DNA of 15,830 nucleotides from Desulfohalobiaceae bacterium (GCA_021737525.1 JAIPDU010000014.1:1-15830), one strand, 5' to 3'; counted from the first letter of the stretch, positions 1 through 7,689 are shown. The notes: generated by a model not told the origin, from the sequence alone. Made by a program: numbers and translations.

Positions 1-151
1 CCGGCACCACGCCGAGGATGTGAAAGAGCCGGTTCAGCTGGGCCTCAGGCAGGCTCAGCTCGTAGACAAAGACCACTGTATTCGCGGCAATGAGCAGCCA
101 GAGCGCCAACGGGGTGTGTCTGCGGGGGATGTAGTCCTTGATGGGGAACAT
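1..151 (-). CDS. Rhomboid-family intramembrane serine protease, N-terminal fragment
   Basis: About 50 residues are visible, starting MFPIKDYIPRRHTPLALWLL; the rest lies beyond the left edge. The opening MFPIxDxxP followed at once by a hydrophobic segment (about residues 14-31) matches the N-terminus of bacterial rhomboid family proteins, which cleave transmembrane substrates in the inner membrane. The catalytic Ser/His residues are not in the window, so activity cannot be judged. The ATG at 149-151 is the only ATG in this frame after an upstream in-frame TGA. The ribosome binding site is weak (GGACGAG). The gene lies 62 bases downstream of the RluD-CoaE fusion, in the same direction, and may be co-transcribed with it. 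The family call depends on a short N-terminal match. Confidence 0.7.
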   Translation of the reverse strand, partial: MFPIKDYIPRRHTPLALWLLIAANTVVFVYELSLPEAQLNRLFHILGVVP

Positions 152-213
152 GTGCTCGTCCGCTTCCGGCGGGTCTGCGCCTATGGGGTCGAAATGTCAC
201 ACCAGGCGCTTTG

Positions 214-1824
214 TTAGAGACAGCCACTGCGACGGAGCCAATCCAGGAAACGGTGCAGACGCCGTCGCCGCAACCCGGCAAGGACCGAATGCAGCCCCGC
301 AGCCGCCCTCTCCAGACCCTGCCAGTCTCCGGGGTTGGTCAGGACGAGATCCGCATTGCGCAGCTTCTCCTCCTGGGAAGCCTGCCAGGACTCCATACTG
401 CGGATCGTGTCCGGATCCATCCCCCGTTTCTCCCGCAATCTCTGTCGGCGCAGCTGGTCAGGGCAATAGACCCCGACGACCACATCAAAAAGGCCCTCCT
501 CCCGGCCGCCGGATTCCAGCAGGAGGGGAACCTCGGCCAAGGCCATCCCGTAGCCTCGGCAGCTGCGGAAGAAGTCCTCCAAATCCCCCATAACCAGTGG
601 ATGGATCAGGGCCTGCACTTCGCGCCGGATCGACTCCGACTCGCTCATCTCGCGCAAGAGGCGCTTCTTGTCCACCGGGCTCCGGGCATGGGGAACATAG
701 CGCTCCCCAAAGCTCCGGCGAAGCATTTCCCATCCCGGCTCGCCCGGGGCATAGAGACGGGCCACGCTCTCGTCCGCATCCCATCGGGGCACCCTATCCC
801 CGGAAAGCAGGCCGGTCAAGGCGGACTTGCCGGAGCCCAGCACTCCGGTGATCCCCACCCGCTGAGTCCTTTTCTCCAGATGGACAAGCACGCGCCAGAA
901 GTCCTTGGGAAGGGGCTGGGTCAAGGAAACAGCCTGACTGGAGCCGACAGGGATGAACCCGATGCGCCAGCTGTGCAGCATCTGCCTGGAGACGAATCTC
1001 GCGCTTGTTTGGGAAAAGCGCCGCTTGAACGCGGCAAAGGCCTGGGGGCCGTAAATACGGTCCCCGAGCAGGGGATGCCCGATGGAGGCCATATGGACCC
1101 GGATCTGATGGGTGCGGCCGGTGTGTATCCGGACACGGACAAGGCTCACCTCCTTGTCCGGAAAGAAGCGAAGGACCTGGTACTCGCTCCGCGCCTCCTT
1201 GCCCTCTGCCTGGCTAGCCCGCATCCTGTGCCGCTTGGCCGGATCGCGGCCCACGGGCACGGTGATTTCCCCGCTCTCCGGATCGGGCCTGCCGTGCACC
1301 AGGGCCAGGTATTCCTTGGCCACATTGCGCCGGGCGAGCTGGCGGGCCATGGCCTTTCTGCCCTCGGGGCTCAGGGCCACCGTCATCAGGCCGGAAGTGT
1401 CCTTGTCCAGCCGATGCACGATCCCCGGGCGGGCGTCTCCCTCGTCCCGCAGCCAGGGGAAATGGTGCAGCAGCCTGTGGGCCAGGGTGGGCTCCTGTTC
1501 GCCTCCGCCCGGATGCACACTCAGCCCGGGGGGCTTATTCACCACCGCGAGATGGCTGTCCCGCCAGCGGATATCCAGGGCTCCCGGGTCCGGGCTGAGC
1601 CCCGGGGCGGGTTCTTCCGCCTCCAGGGCGAGCGCGTCGCCCTGGCGCACCCGGTAGCTGGGATCACGGCAGACCGCCTCGTTGACCCGGGCCTTGCCCC
1701 CTTCGATCCACTTCCGGATCCTGGTGCGGGACCATCCCGAGCCGGAGAGATACGCGGACCAGTAGCGATCCAGCCGCTCCCCGGAGGTGCCGGCCTCGTG
1801 CCGATATCCCTCCCTGTGCGTCAT
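214..1824 (-). CDS. Fusion protein: RluA/RluD-type 23S rRNA pseudouridine synthase plus dephospho-CoA kinase
   Basis: A 536-residue continuous frame carries two complete enzymes. Residues 15-70 look like an S4 RNA-binding domain. Residues 85-300 are an RluA-family pseudouridine synthase with HRLDKDTSGL at 137-146 (catalytic Asp140) and the downstream HTGRTHQIRVH at 234-244. Residues 322-520 are dephospho-CoA kinase, the last step of CoA synthesis (ATP-dependent 3'-phosphorylation of dephospho-CoA): P-loop GVLGSGKS at 327-334, DAD at 349-351, EVPLLLESG at 431-439, and ADLVLTNPGD at 491-500. Each half is near its usual stand-alone length, and no stop or frameshift separates them. The ATG is preceded by GGGGGAGGAA, a strong though close ribosome binding site. 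Both activities should be cytoplasmic. The exact rRNA target is not readable from sequence; RluD-like (23S helix 69) is the best guess. Confidence 0.9.
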   Translation of the reverse strand: MTHREGYRHEAGTSGERLDRYWSAYLSGSGWSRTRIRKWIEGGKARVNEAVCRDPSYRVRQGDALALEAEEPAPGLSPDPGALDIRWRDSHLAVVNKPPGLSVHPGGGEQEPTLAHRLLHHFPWLRDEGDARPGIVHRLDKDTSGLMTVALSPEGRKAMARQLARRNVAKEYLALVHGRPDPESGEITVPVGRDPAKRHRMRASQAEGKEARSEYQVLRFFPDKEVSLVRVRIHTGRTHQIRVHMASIGHPLLGDRIYGPQAFAAFKRRFSQTSARFVSRQMLHSWRIGFIPVGSSQAVSLTQPLPKDFWRVLVHLEKRTQRVGITGVLGSGKSALTGLLSGDRVPRWDADESVARLYAPGEPGWEMLRRSFGERYVPHARSPVDKKRLLREMSESESIRREVQALIHPLVMGDLEDFFRSCRGYGMALAEVPLLLESGGREEGLFDVVVGVYCPDQLRRQRLREKRGMDPDTIRSMESWQASQEEKLRNADLVLTNPGDWQGLERAAAGLHSVLAGLRRRRLHRFLDWLRRSGCL

Positions 1825-1884
1825 TTCCTCCCCCGGCGCCTCGAGCTCAGCCTTCGCCTATCATCCCCGCCCACGGCCCATAGC

Positions 1885-2865
1885 CTATCCGTCGACCGCG
1901 GCCTGTTTTTTCCGGCTCTCCAGGACATCCTTGAGTCCGGCCCCGTAGCGGAACATCACAATGAGCCCCGTGGCAACGGTGATCGCGAACTGCAGAAAGC
2001 GCCAGACAAGGCTCGCGGCCAGGGCCTCGCTGTGGCCCACCCCGTACAGGCCCAGGGAAAAGACGATGGCCGAGTCCGCCACCCCCAGTCCCGCCGGAGC
2101 CAGGGGGATGGACAGGCCGGTCAGGGCCAGGGCGAAAACCACGAATCCCTGAGTCCAGCTCAGATCGAATCCGGAGATCCAGTAAATGATCAGCAAGATT
2201 TCCAGCATATGTTCCAGCCAGATGAGCAGGGAGAAGAGCCCAAGCTTGGCGTATCCGCTGCTTCCGGTCCGCGCCTGGACGTAACCCAGAAAGGAGCGGA
2301 CGAAGTCCTCCACCTTGTGGCCGGGAATGATCCGGATAAAACGATAGACCTTATGGGGACGGAGAAAGAAATATATCAACAGACCCCAGATGAGCAGGGC
2401 CAGGGCCCCGAAGGGGAGCACGATCGCCAGCGTCCCGGTCATGAATGCGCCGAAGACCACGAGGAAAAGGAAGACGTTCAGGTCCGCGAAACGCTCCCAA
2501 AAGACGAGCTCCGCGCCTTGCGAGCCCTCGATGCCGGCCTCCTTGCAGAGGTAGACGATCTTGGCCATCTCCCCCAGCCTGGCGGGCAGGACATTGTTCA
2601 CGAAAAAGCCGTAGAATTCGGCGAAGACGCTTTTGGCCAAGCCCACGGCACCCTGGGCCAGATCCCAGAGGCGCACTCCCATCAGGACGAAGCCGGTGGT
2701 CATGACGAACAGGACCAGAAGGATCTTCCCGTAGTGGTAGCGGCTTATGGCCGTAATCAGGCGTTCCGGATCCACCCCTTTGAGGAGATAGACCACGCAT
2801 CCGGCCAAAAGGATCAGCTTGCCCAGCAGGGTGAGATAGCGTTTGGTGGAGTGGTCCAAGTCCAT
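1885..2865 (-). CDS. Polytopic membrane protein, lysylphosphatidylglycerol synthase/flippase-like (UPF0104-type) family
   Basis: 326 residues starting MDLDHSTKRYL. There are roughly seven to eight hydrophobic segments. Family signatures visible are NNVLPARLGEMAKIVYLCKE (about residues 89-108), IPLAPAGLGVADSAIVF (about 250-266), and a late WRFLQF segment. This family corresponds to the membrane half of MprF and to AglD-type proteins, which act on or move lipid-linked molecules. There is no cytosolic aminoacyl-transferase domain, so true lysyl-PG synthesis is unlikely. The substrate is unknown. The frame stays open upstream to a GTG at 2991, but I chose the ATG at 2865 because it has AAGG just upstream, the upstream residues look non-coding, and hydrophobicity begins soon after it. 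It follows the rpsT terminator, so it probably has its own promoter; I could not identify one. Confidence 0.75.
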   Translation of the reverse strand: MDLDHSTKRYLTLLGKLILLAGCVVYLLKGVDPERLITAISRYHYGKILLVLFVMTTGFVLMGVRLWDLAQGAVGLAKSVFAEFYGFFVNNVLPARLGEMAKIVYLCKEAGIEGSQGAELVFWERFADLNVFLFLVVFGAFMTGTLAIVLPFGALALLIWGLLIYFFLRPHKVYRFIRIIPGHKVEDFVRSFLGYVQARTGSSGYAKLGLFSLLIWLEHMLEILLIIYWISGFDLSWTQGFVVFALALTGLSIPLAPAGLGVADSAIVFSLGLYGVGHSEALAASLVWRFLQFAITVATGLIVMFRYGAGLKDVLESRKKQAAVDG

Positions 2866-3005
2866 AGGCCTTGCCCGCTCTTCGGCTGGCGGGACCGTCT
2901 TGCATTCGGCGAGAGACTGCCTGGGTCGGCACTGGATCGTGCCCCGCTGGTCGCGATCCTCTCCAAAGGAGGAATTCGCGGGACGTTGCACGTGCGGAGG
3001 GGAGC

Positions 3006-3062
3006 AAAACGGGACCGGGAGGCGGCGTCCTTGACAGGCTCCGGCCGCCGCCTCCCGGCCCC
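3006..3062 (-). terminator. Rho-independent terminator of rpsT
   Basis: In the minus-strand transcript a 17-base-pair GC-rich stem (arms 3046-3062 and 3011-3027) with an 18-base loop is followed by GTTTTG. The one non-Watson-Crick position is a G-U pair in the minus transcript but an A-C mismatch on the plus strand, so it is built to work on the minus strand. It begins 17 bases after the rpsT stop. The U-tract is short, but the stem is very strong. Confidence 0.85.
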
Positions 3063-3079
3063 AAAACGAAAGGAGCCGG

Positions 3080-3343
3080 CTACTCCATGGCGTTCACCCT
3101 TTGGGAAAGCCGGGAGATTCTTCTGGTTGCCTTGCGGCGGTGGATAACACCCTTGGATGCGGCGCGGTCCAGCACGGAATTGGCTCGTTGCAGGGCGGTC
3201 TGCGCCTGCTCCTTGTTCTTGGCCTGGACAGCGGAGCGAACTTCCTTGATCGAGTTCTTGACCCGCGTCCTGACCGCCTTGTTGCGCATTCGCGCCTTCT
3301 CGCTCTGCTTGTGGCGCTTCAGGGACTGCTTGATATTTGCCAA
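3080..3343 (-). CDS. rpsT: 30S ribosomal protein S20
   Basis: 87 residues, the usual size, beginning (M)ANIKQSLKRHKQSEKARMRN and ending RRISRLSQRVNAME. S20 binds 16S rRNA in the body of the 30S subunit during early assembly. The start is the TTG at 3341-3343: ANIKQS is the conserved N-terminus, and a perfect AGGAGG lies six bases upstream. No in-frame ATG or GTG is better placed. An open extension up to 3481 is not S20-like. A rare start codon also occurs in E. coli rpsT (UUG), where S20 limits its own translation. The gene has its own promoter and terminator and sits between glyS and the flippase-like gene. Confidence 0.97.
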   Translation of the reverse strand: MANIKQSLKRHKQSEKARMRNKAVRTRVKNSIKEVRSAVQAKNKEQAQTALQRANSVLDRAASKGVIHRRKATRRISRLSQRVNAME

Positions 3344-3349
3344 GGTAAA

Positions 3350-3355
3350 CCTCCT
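3350..3355 (-). promoter_or_regulatory. rpsT Shine-Dalgarno deciding a TTG start
   Basis: The minus strand reads AGGAGG, a perfect match to the anti-Shine-Dalgarno core, with a 6-base spacer to the TTG codon at 3341-3343. This fixes the rpsT start despite the non-ATG codon. Confidence 0.9.
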
Positions 3356-3401
3356 GCTATGCTTGTAATCTTTTTGTCTGGAATCCGTTGCCCAAATACC
3401 G

Positions 3402-3440
3402 AAAACTCCCGCTCCGCCGCGATGGGCGGGCCTGGGAGCT
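3402..3440 (-). promoter_or_regulatory. Terminator-like hairpin in the rpsT leader
   Basis: In the minus transcript, AGCTCCC (3434-3440) pairs with GGGAGTT (3404-3410), including one G-U pair. Inside it a second stem, CCGCC/GGCGG, forms with a six-base loop after small mismatches. The 3' arm runs into TTTTC. It lies downstream of the candidate rpsT promoter and about 60 bases before the rpsT start. It could end read-through from glyS, act as an attenuator for rpsT, or be a leader structure bound by S20. The sequence alone does not decide between these. Confidence 0.5.
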
Positions 3441-3503
3441 GAATTTTCCCTGTCCGGCTTCCGTCCGGAAATAAGCGGCAAAGAAGGCTTTTGGGACAGA
3501 AAA

Positions 3504-3524
3504 ACTGCCTATTGCCTACTGCTC
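3504..3524. repeat. Three degenerate heptamers, ACTGCCT type
   Basis: On the plus strand three consecutive 7-base units read actgcct, attgcct, actgctc. They lie in the rpsT leader just downstream of the candidate promoter. A single further actgcct occurs at 5804-5810 in the dctM-glyS spacer. The pattern resembles the short heptamer tandem repeats known from some bacterial intergenic regions, but three imperfect copies are weak evidence. Confidence 0.5.
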
Positions 3525-3534
3525 CGCGCGCAAA

Positions 3535-3563
3535 CATGTACGAGGAAAATGGGTCCCTGTCAA
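3535..3563 (-). promoter_or_regulatory. Candidate sigma-70-type promoter for rpsT
   Basis: A perfect TTGACA (3558-3563) is followed after 17 bases by TACATG (3535-3540), a poor -10 (three of six). The predicted transcript start near 3528 gives a leader of about 185 bases before the TTG. It lies 29 bases after the glyS stop, which is where an independent rpsT promoter would be expected. Confidence 0.55.
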
Positions 3564-3591
3564 GCCGGGCCGGACCTGCCGGAACCTCCTC

Positions 3592-5679
3592 CTAGATCTG
3601 CAGCTCACTGAACGCGGCCAGGCCGGAAAGCATGGACAAAAGGGCCCAGAGAAGATTGAGGCGGTTGCGGCGCAAGCCGCTGTCCTGGGTCATGACCATG
3701 ACATGGTCGAAAAAGGCGTCCACCACCGGGCGCAGCTCGCGCAACTGGGCCAGAAGGCTGTCGAAGTCCTCCTGTTGCCAGAGGTCGCGCCATTTGGGCC
3801 CTAGTTCCTCGATGCTGCGGGCCAGCTCCTTTTCCTGGGCCTCGCTAAGGCTCCCGGCATCGTATTCCCCGTCCAGCGGACCCTCCTGGGCGCCCTGTTT
3901 GCGGATGATATTGTCCACCCGCTTGAAGGTAAGCACAGCTGGCTCGAAATCCGTCTCCCGGCTGAATCGGTCCAGGGCCTTGAGCCGCTTGTCCAGGAGG
4001 CAGAGGTCATCCGCGCCCGCCTGGATCGCGGCCTCCACGACGAGAGTACCGTAGCCCTGTCCCGTATAGTAGCCCCGGACGCGCTGCAGGAAGAAATCCT
4101 CCAGTGCCGAGCGGCATTCCTCCGGGGAGAGCTTGTCCTCGAAGCTGTCATAGCTCTCGCGGGCCTGACGGATCAGATCCGAAAGGGAGAGCCGCAGCCC
4201 CTTCTCCAGAATGATCCGCACGATGCCCAGGGCCTGGCGTCTCAGGGCATAGGGATCCTGGGCTCCGGTGGGGACCATGTTCAGGGAGAAGCAGCCCACC
4301 AGATTATCCAGCTTGTCCGCAACCGAGAGAAGCGCCCCGGCCATGCTTTCCGGCACCGGGCTTTCCGGTCCTTCGGGCTGATAGTGCTCCTCCACGGCCC
4401 GGGCCACGGTTTCGGGCTCGCCCTTCTGGCGGGCGTAGATCCCGCCCATGTGTCCCTGCAGATTGTCGAACTCGCCCACGACCTCGGAGACAAGGTCAGT
4501 CTTGCAGATGGCTGCCGCCCGCTCTATCTCCCGGCTCATTCCGGTATTAAGCGAAGCGTCCAGATAGCGGCCCATGCGCCGCAGGCGCTCGCTCTTGTCC
4601 CACATGCTCCCCAGGGGCCCCATGAAGACCACCTTCTTCAGCTCCTCGCGCCACTGCTCCAGGCTCGCCCGGGAATCCACGCCCCAGAAGAAGTTGGCGT
4701 CCTCGAGCCTGGCCTTGAGCACGCGCTCCCACCCGCTGCGCACCAGATCCAGATCCTTGGGCTCCAGGTTCAGGGTACACAGGAAATGGGGCAAAAGATT
4801 GCCCTCCCCGTCCTCCACCCCGAAGCACTTCTGATGGCTCTCCATGCAGGTCAGGAGAACATTCCGGGGGAGATCGAGATACTTGCGATCCAAGCTTCCC
4901 AGAACCGCCTTGGGGAACTCCACCACGTCGATCACTTCCTGCAGAAGATCCTCTTCCCAGACCACGCTGCCGCCCTTTTCCCGGGCCAGCTCCTCGCCCT
5001 CGCGCTTGACGCGCTCCTTGCGCTCGCTCCGGTCCAGGACCACCGCCCCCTGCTCCCGGATAATCCGGAAGTATTCCCCTGCGCCGGGGATACGGAAAGG
5101 CCCCGGCCCTTGCACCCTGTGGCCCCAGGTAAAGCGGTCCGCGGCCAGAGAAGCCCCCTGCACCGGAACCACCTCCTGGTCCAGGAGGGCGGCCATCCAG
5201 CGAATGGGCCGGCCGAAGAGGAATCCCGAGGATTCCCAGCGCATCTTCTTGGGGAAGGAGAGCTTGCCCAGGATATCGGAGCAGATGCCGGGCAGGAGTC
5301 GGATCGTCTCCTCGCCCCCCCGGCGCACACGGGCGGCAAGGTAGTCCCCCTTTTCCGTGCTCGTGGTGAAGAGCTCCTGACTGGCAATGCCCTGGGATGC
5401 GGCAAAACCGCTCCCGGCACGGGTCAGCTCTCCCTGATCGTCATAGGCGATGCGCACCGGGGGGCCGGTGATGAACTCCTCCCTTTCCCGCTGCCGGGTC
5501 TCGATATCCGCGACCCACACCACCAGACGCCGCGGCGTGCCATAGGTCTCGACTCCGTCGAATCCCACACCGAGCTCCTGCAATGCATCGACGAAAAGGT
5601 CGGCGAGCTGCTGCATCAGATCCGGCAGGAATCTGGCGGGCATCTCCTCCGTGCCTATCTCCCATAGAAACTGTGCCAT
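3592..5679 (-). CDS. glyS: Glycyl-tRNA synthetase beta subunit
   Basis: 695 residues, the normal length, starting MAQFLWEIGTEEMPARFLP, the standard beta-subunit N-terminus. The signature region ADKLDNLVGCF followed by PTGAQDPYALRRQALGI lies near residues 450-485. The C-terminal part is a DALR-like anticodon-binding domain. The beta subunit recognises tRNA-Gly and works as an alpha2beta2 enzyme with GlyQ, which is encoded 3.1 kb upstream. The frame extends open to 5853, but the ATG at 5677-5679 follows GAAGAGGAGAT and matches the family start. Normally glyS directly follows glyQ; here dctP-dctQ-dctM intervene and 204 bases separate dctM from glyS. It may be transcribed from its own promoter (candidate at 5699-5728) or by read-through. 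Confidence 0.97.
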   Translation of the reverse strand: MAQFLWEIGTEEMPARFLPDLMQQLADLFVDALQELGVGFDGVETYGTPRRLVVWVADIETRQREREEFITGPPVRIAYDDQGELTRAGSGFAASQGIASQELFTTSTEKGDYLAARVRRGGEETIRLLPGICSDILGKLSFPKKMRWESSGFLFGRPIRWMAALLDQEVVPVQGASLAADRFTWGHRVQGPGPFRIPGAGEYFRIIREQGAVVLDRSERKERVKREGEELAREKGGSVVWEEDLLQEVIDVVEFPKAVLGSLDRKYLDLPRNVLLTCMESHQKCFGVEDGEGNLLPHFLCTLNLEPKDLDLVRSGWERVLKARLEDANFFWGVDSRASLEQWREELKKVVFMGPLGSMWDKSERLRRMGRYLDASLNTGMSREIERAAAICKTDLVSEVVGEFDNLQGHMGGIYARQKGEPETVARAVEEHYQPEGPESPVPESMAGALLSVADKLDNLVGCFSLNMVPTGAQDPYALRRQALGIVRIILEKGLRLSLSDLIRQARESYDSFEDKLSPEECRSALEDFFLQRVRGYYTGQGYGTLVVEAAIQAGADDLCLLDKRLKALDRFSRETDFEPAVLTFKRVDNIIRKQGAQEGPLDGEYDAGSLSEAQEKELARSIEELGPKWRDLWQQEDFDSLLAQLRELRPVVDAFFDHVMVMTQDSGLRRNRLNLLWALLSMLSGLAAFSELQI

Positions 5680-5698
5680 ATCTCCTCTTCCCCACCTG

Positions 5699-5728
5699 CT
5701 TATGTCCTGAAAGTTGGCTGTATGTCCA
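5699..5728 (-). promoter_or_regulatory. Candidate glyS promoter
   Basis: The minus strand has TGGACA (5723-5728, five of six to TTGACA), an 18-base spacer, and CATAAG (5699-5704, four of six to TATAAT). The start would fall about 12 bases before the glyS ATG, a short leader that still holds the ribosome binding site. This is a visual match only. It is of interest because the TRAP genes separate glyS from glyQ. Confidence 0.35.
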
Positions 5729-5795
5729 TCACGGCGACGGGGGGCTCGCCTACCCGGCACCATGGGCCCTGTTCTGCGCAAGCTTGCCGCAAGCC

Positions 5796-5805
5796 ACTGT
5801 TGCAC
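5796..5805. repeat. Left copy of a 10-base direct repeat bordering the TRAP cassette
   Basis: The plus strand reads actgttgcac in the dctM-glyS spacer. The same 10-mer in the same orientation is at 8765-8774 in the glyQ-dctP spacer, so the two copies bracket the three TRAP genes. A rough estimate of chance sharing between spacers of 42 and 204 bases is below 1%, but I looked at many spacer comparisons. Confidence 0.6.
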
Positions 5806-5883
5806 TGCCTGAAGGAGGGTCGGTGCCGCTCTCCGGGCTTTGCCCGACTCCACGCCCTGGTCCGGAAACGATCCTTTGCCCCC

Positions 5884-7188
5884 TCAGCCCATAAGGCCTG
5901 GCAAAAAGGTCACGATGGAGGGGAAGGCGATGATGATCCCCACCCCCAAAAGCAGGGCCGCCAGGAAGGGCAGGACCCCGATGAATACGTCCTCCAGCCT
6001 CAAATCCGCGGACAGGCCCTTGACGATGAAGGCGTTCACCCCGACCGGCGGGGTAATGGTGCCCATCTGCGTGATCAATACGATGAGGACCCCGAACCAG
6101 ATGGGATCGTACCCCAGATCGATAACTATGGGATAAAAAATGGGGATGGTCAATGTGATCAGGGCCAGGGCGTCGATAAAGCACCCGGCCAGGAGATAGA
6201 TGAGACAGATGAAGCCCATCACGGCCCAGGCGGGCCAGCTCAGCCCGGATACCATGTTGGAGAGCTCCATGGTCAGCCGGGACAGGGCCAGGAAGTGTCC
6301 GAAGATGGTGGCTCCGGCCACGAGCATGATCACCATGCAGGTCACGCTCAGGGTGTCGTTGATCGCGTTCAGAAAATTCTTCCAGGACAGCCTCCCTTGC
6401 AGGAGCACGATGGCCAGCAGAAGCGCGGAGCCGATCGCCCCGGCCTTTGTCGGGCTGAAGATCCCGGCGAACATCCCGCCCATGACCAGGACGAAGACGA
6501 GCAGGGTCTCCCATACATCCATCAGGGACCACAGCCTTTCCCCGAGGCCAAAGCTCCTCGCCGTTGGGGCCTGTTCCGGGTCCAGACCGACGTAGGCCAG
6601 GATCGCAACCGCGAAAAGGAGTGTGACCAGCAGGGCTGGAATGATCCCCGCCAGAAAGAGCTTGCCTATGGAGACCTGGGTCAGGATGCCGTAGATTATA
6701 AGGACCACGCTGGGGGGCATGAGGATCCCCAGGCCCGCTCCCGCGGCGATGGATCCGGAGGCGAGCCTGGACCCGTAGCGATAGCGCCCCATCTCGGGGA
6801 GAGCGATGGAACCCACGGTTGCCGCGGTTGCCGTGGTCGAGCCGCAAACCGCGCCGAATGCCGTGCTGGCCATGACCGTGGCGATGCCCAGCCCGCCGCG
6901 AAACCCGGAGCTGAGCTTGTAGGCCATGTCGTAGAGCTTGCGGCTGACTCCGGCGTAATAGCCGATGAATCCCATGAAGACGAAAAGGGGGACCAGGGCC
7001 AGGCTGTAGGAGGAGAACACGCTGTAGAGGTCCCGGGACAGGAGCGTGAGCGCGGAGTCCACGCTGGTCAGGACGGCGTATCCGGCCACGCCGACAATGG
7101 CCAGGGCATAGGCCACGGGGATGCGGGTGAAGAACAGGACGATGAGGGCCGCGATTCCGACCAGCCCCACGGTCACGAAATAGGACAT
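5884..7188 (-). CDS. dctM: TRAP transporter large permease subunit (DctM family)
   Basis: 434 residues, the usual size, almost wholly hydrophobic with about twelve membrane segments. Family hallmarks include AFGAVCGSTTATAATVGSIALPEM (about residues 111-134, split here as AFGAVCGS then TTATAATVGS), GSIAAGAGLGILMPPS, GIFSPTKAGAIGS and TQMGTITPPVGVNAF. This subunit is the ion-coupled elevator-type transport core, working with DctQ in the inner membrane and the periplasmic DctP. Its ATG lies one base after the dctQ TGA, which points to tight translational coupling. No terminator with a clear U-tract follows it; only a small CGGGC/GCCCG hairpin is seen in the spacer before glyS. Confidence 0.95.
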   Translation of the reverse strand: MSYFVTVGLVGIAALIVLFFTRIPVAYALAIVGVAGYAVLTSVDSALTLLSRDLYSVFSSYSLALVPLFVFMGFIGYYAGVSRKLYDMAYKLSSGFRGGLGIATVMASTAFGAVCGSTTATAATVGSIALPEMGRYRYGSRLASGSIAAGAGLGILMPPSVVLIIYGILTQVSIGKLFLAGIIPALLVTLLFAVAILAYVGLDPEQAPTARSFGLGERLWSLMDVWETLLVFVLVMGGMFAGIFSPTKAGAIGSALLLAIVLLQGRLSWKNFLNAINDTLSVTCMVIMLVAGATIFGHFLALSRLTMELSNMVSGLSWPAWAVMGFICLIYLLAGCFIDALALITLTIPIFYPIVIDLGYDPIWFGVLIVLITQMGTITPPVGVNAFIVKGLSADLRLEDVFIGVLPFLAALLLGVGIIIAFPSIVTFLPGLMG

Positions 7189-7189
7189 C

Positions 7190-7660
7190 TCACTTCCTTC
7201 CGGGAATTCGCGCGAGTTGGAGCACTGCCATTAGAAACACCACGAGACAGGCGAAGGAGATGGCGTAGAGAATGCCGTAGGTGGGAAGCTGCAGCGTGGA
7301 GGATACCTCCCCGGACCGGCGCAGCTCTTCGGCGTAGGCATAGCACTGCCAGCAGGTCACGGCAAAGAACGCGGCAGTGGCCAGGCCGACCAGGGCGTCG
7401 TTGATCCGCCTGCCCCGAGGGCCCAGGCGGCGATAGACGAGATCGATCCCCACATGGGCCTCATTGCGGTGGGCCAGGGGCAGGACAAAGGCCACCAGGA
7501 GCGCGGCCATGAGGCTGATCAGCTCCGCGGAGCCCAGAATGGAGGCATTCAGGGCTCCGGCTGCCACGTCCGCGCAGGCCAGCCCCATCATGGCCATGAG
7601 GATCACTCCGGCCAGCACCTGCAGGAAAAGGCTCACTCTCCGAACCAGCTTGGCGAACAT
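7190..7660 (-). CDS. dctQ: TRAP transporter small permease subunit (DctQ family)
   Basis: 156 residues with four hydrophobic segments (about 10-30, 45-63, 88-108 and 128-148), as expected for DctQ. Typical motifs are AELISLMAALLVAFVLPLA and HVGIDLVYRRLG in the middle, and SSTLQLPTYGILYAI before the last helix. DctQ sits beside the large subunit and completes the membrane complex. The ATG at 7660 follows GGAGACGGG. The gene begins 29 bases after the dctP stop and ends one base before dctM, so dctP-dctQ-dctM form one unit. Confidence 0.9.
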   Translation of the reverse strand: MFAKLVRRVSLFLQVLAGVILMAMMGLACADVAAGALNASILGSAELISLMAALLVAFVLPLAHRNEAHVGIDLVYRRLGPRGRRINDALVGLATAAFFAVTCWQCYAYAEELRRSGEVSSTLQLPTYGILYAISFACLVVFLMAVLQLARIPGRK

Positions 7661-7689
7661 CCCGTCTCCGTCTCCGGCTCGTGAGCCTA

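Noticed and set aside
2866..2991. N-terminal extension of the flippase-like protein to the GTG at 2991
   Set aside because: The extra 42 residues are polar, non-conserved in style, and lack a ribosome binding site. The ATG at 2865 is better.
3031..3036. A perfect TTGACA on the plus strand
   Set aside because: It lies in the loop of the rpsT terminator, with no -10 at proper spacing and no plus-strand gene.
211..3147. A 978-codon open frame on the plus strand across the fusion gene, the flippase-like gene and the rpsT terminator
   Set aside because: It is antisense to genes with clear homology, runs through a spacer and a terminator, and its translation is low-complexity Pro/Gly/His/Gln text with no recognisable domain. 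High GC makes long antisense frames common.
3319..3537. A 72-codon minus-strand frame in the rpsT leader, overlapping the rpsT start
   Set aside because: There is no ribosome binding site before its ATG, it overlaps the candidate -10 element, and the product is not recognisable. A leader peptide is possible but unsupported.
4384..5667. A 427-codon plus-strand open frame opposite glyS
   Set aside because: It is a shadow of glyS with no independent evidence.
5820..5850. A CGGGC/GCCCG hairpin in the dctM-glyS spacer as a terminator
   Set aside because: The stem is only five base pairs with no U-tract, too weak to call.
5722..7404. A 560-codon plus-strand open frame opposite dctM
   Set aside because: The translation is mostly Gly/Asp/His/Gln, the typical complement of a hydrophobic GC-rich membrane protein. 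It is not a real gene.
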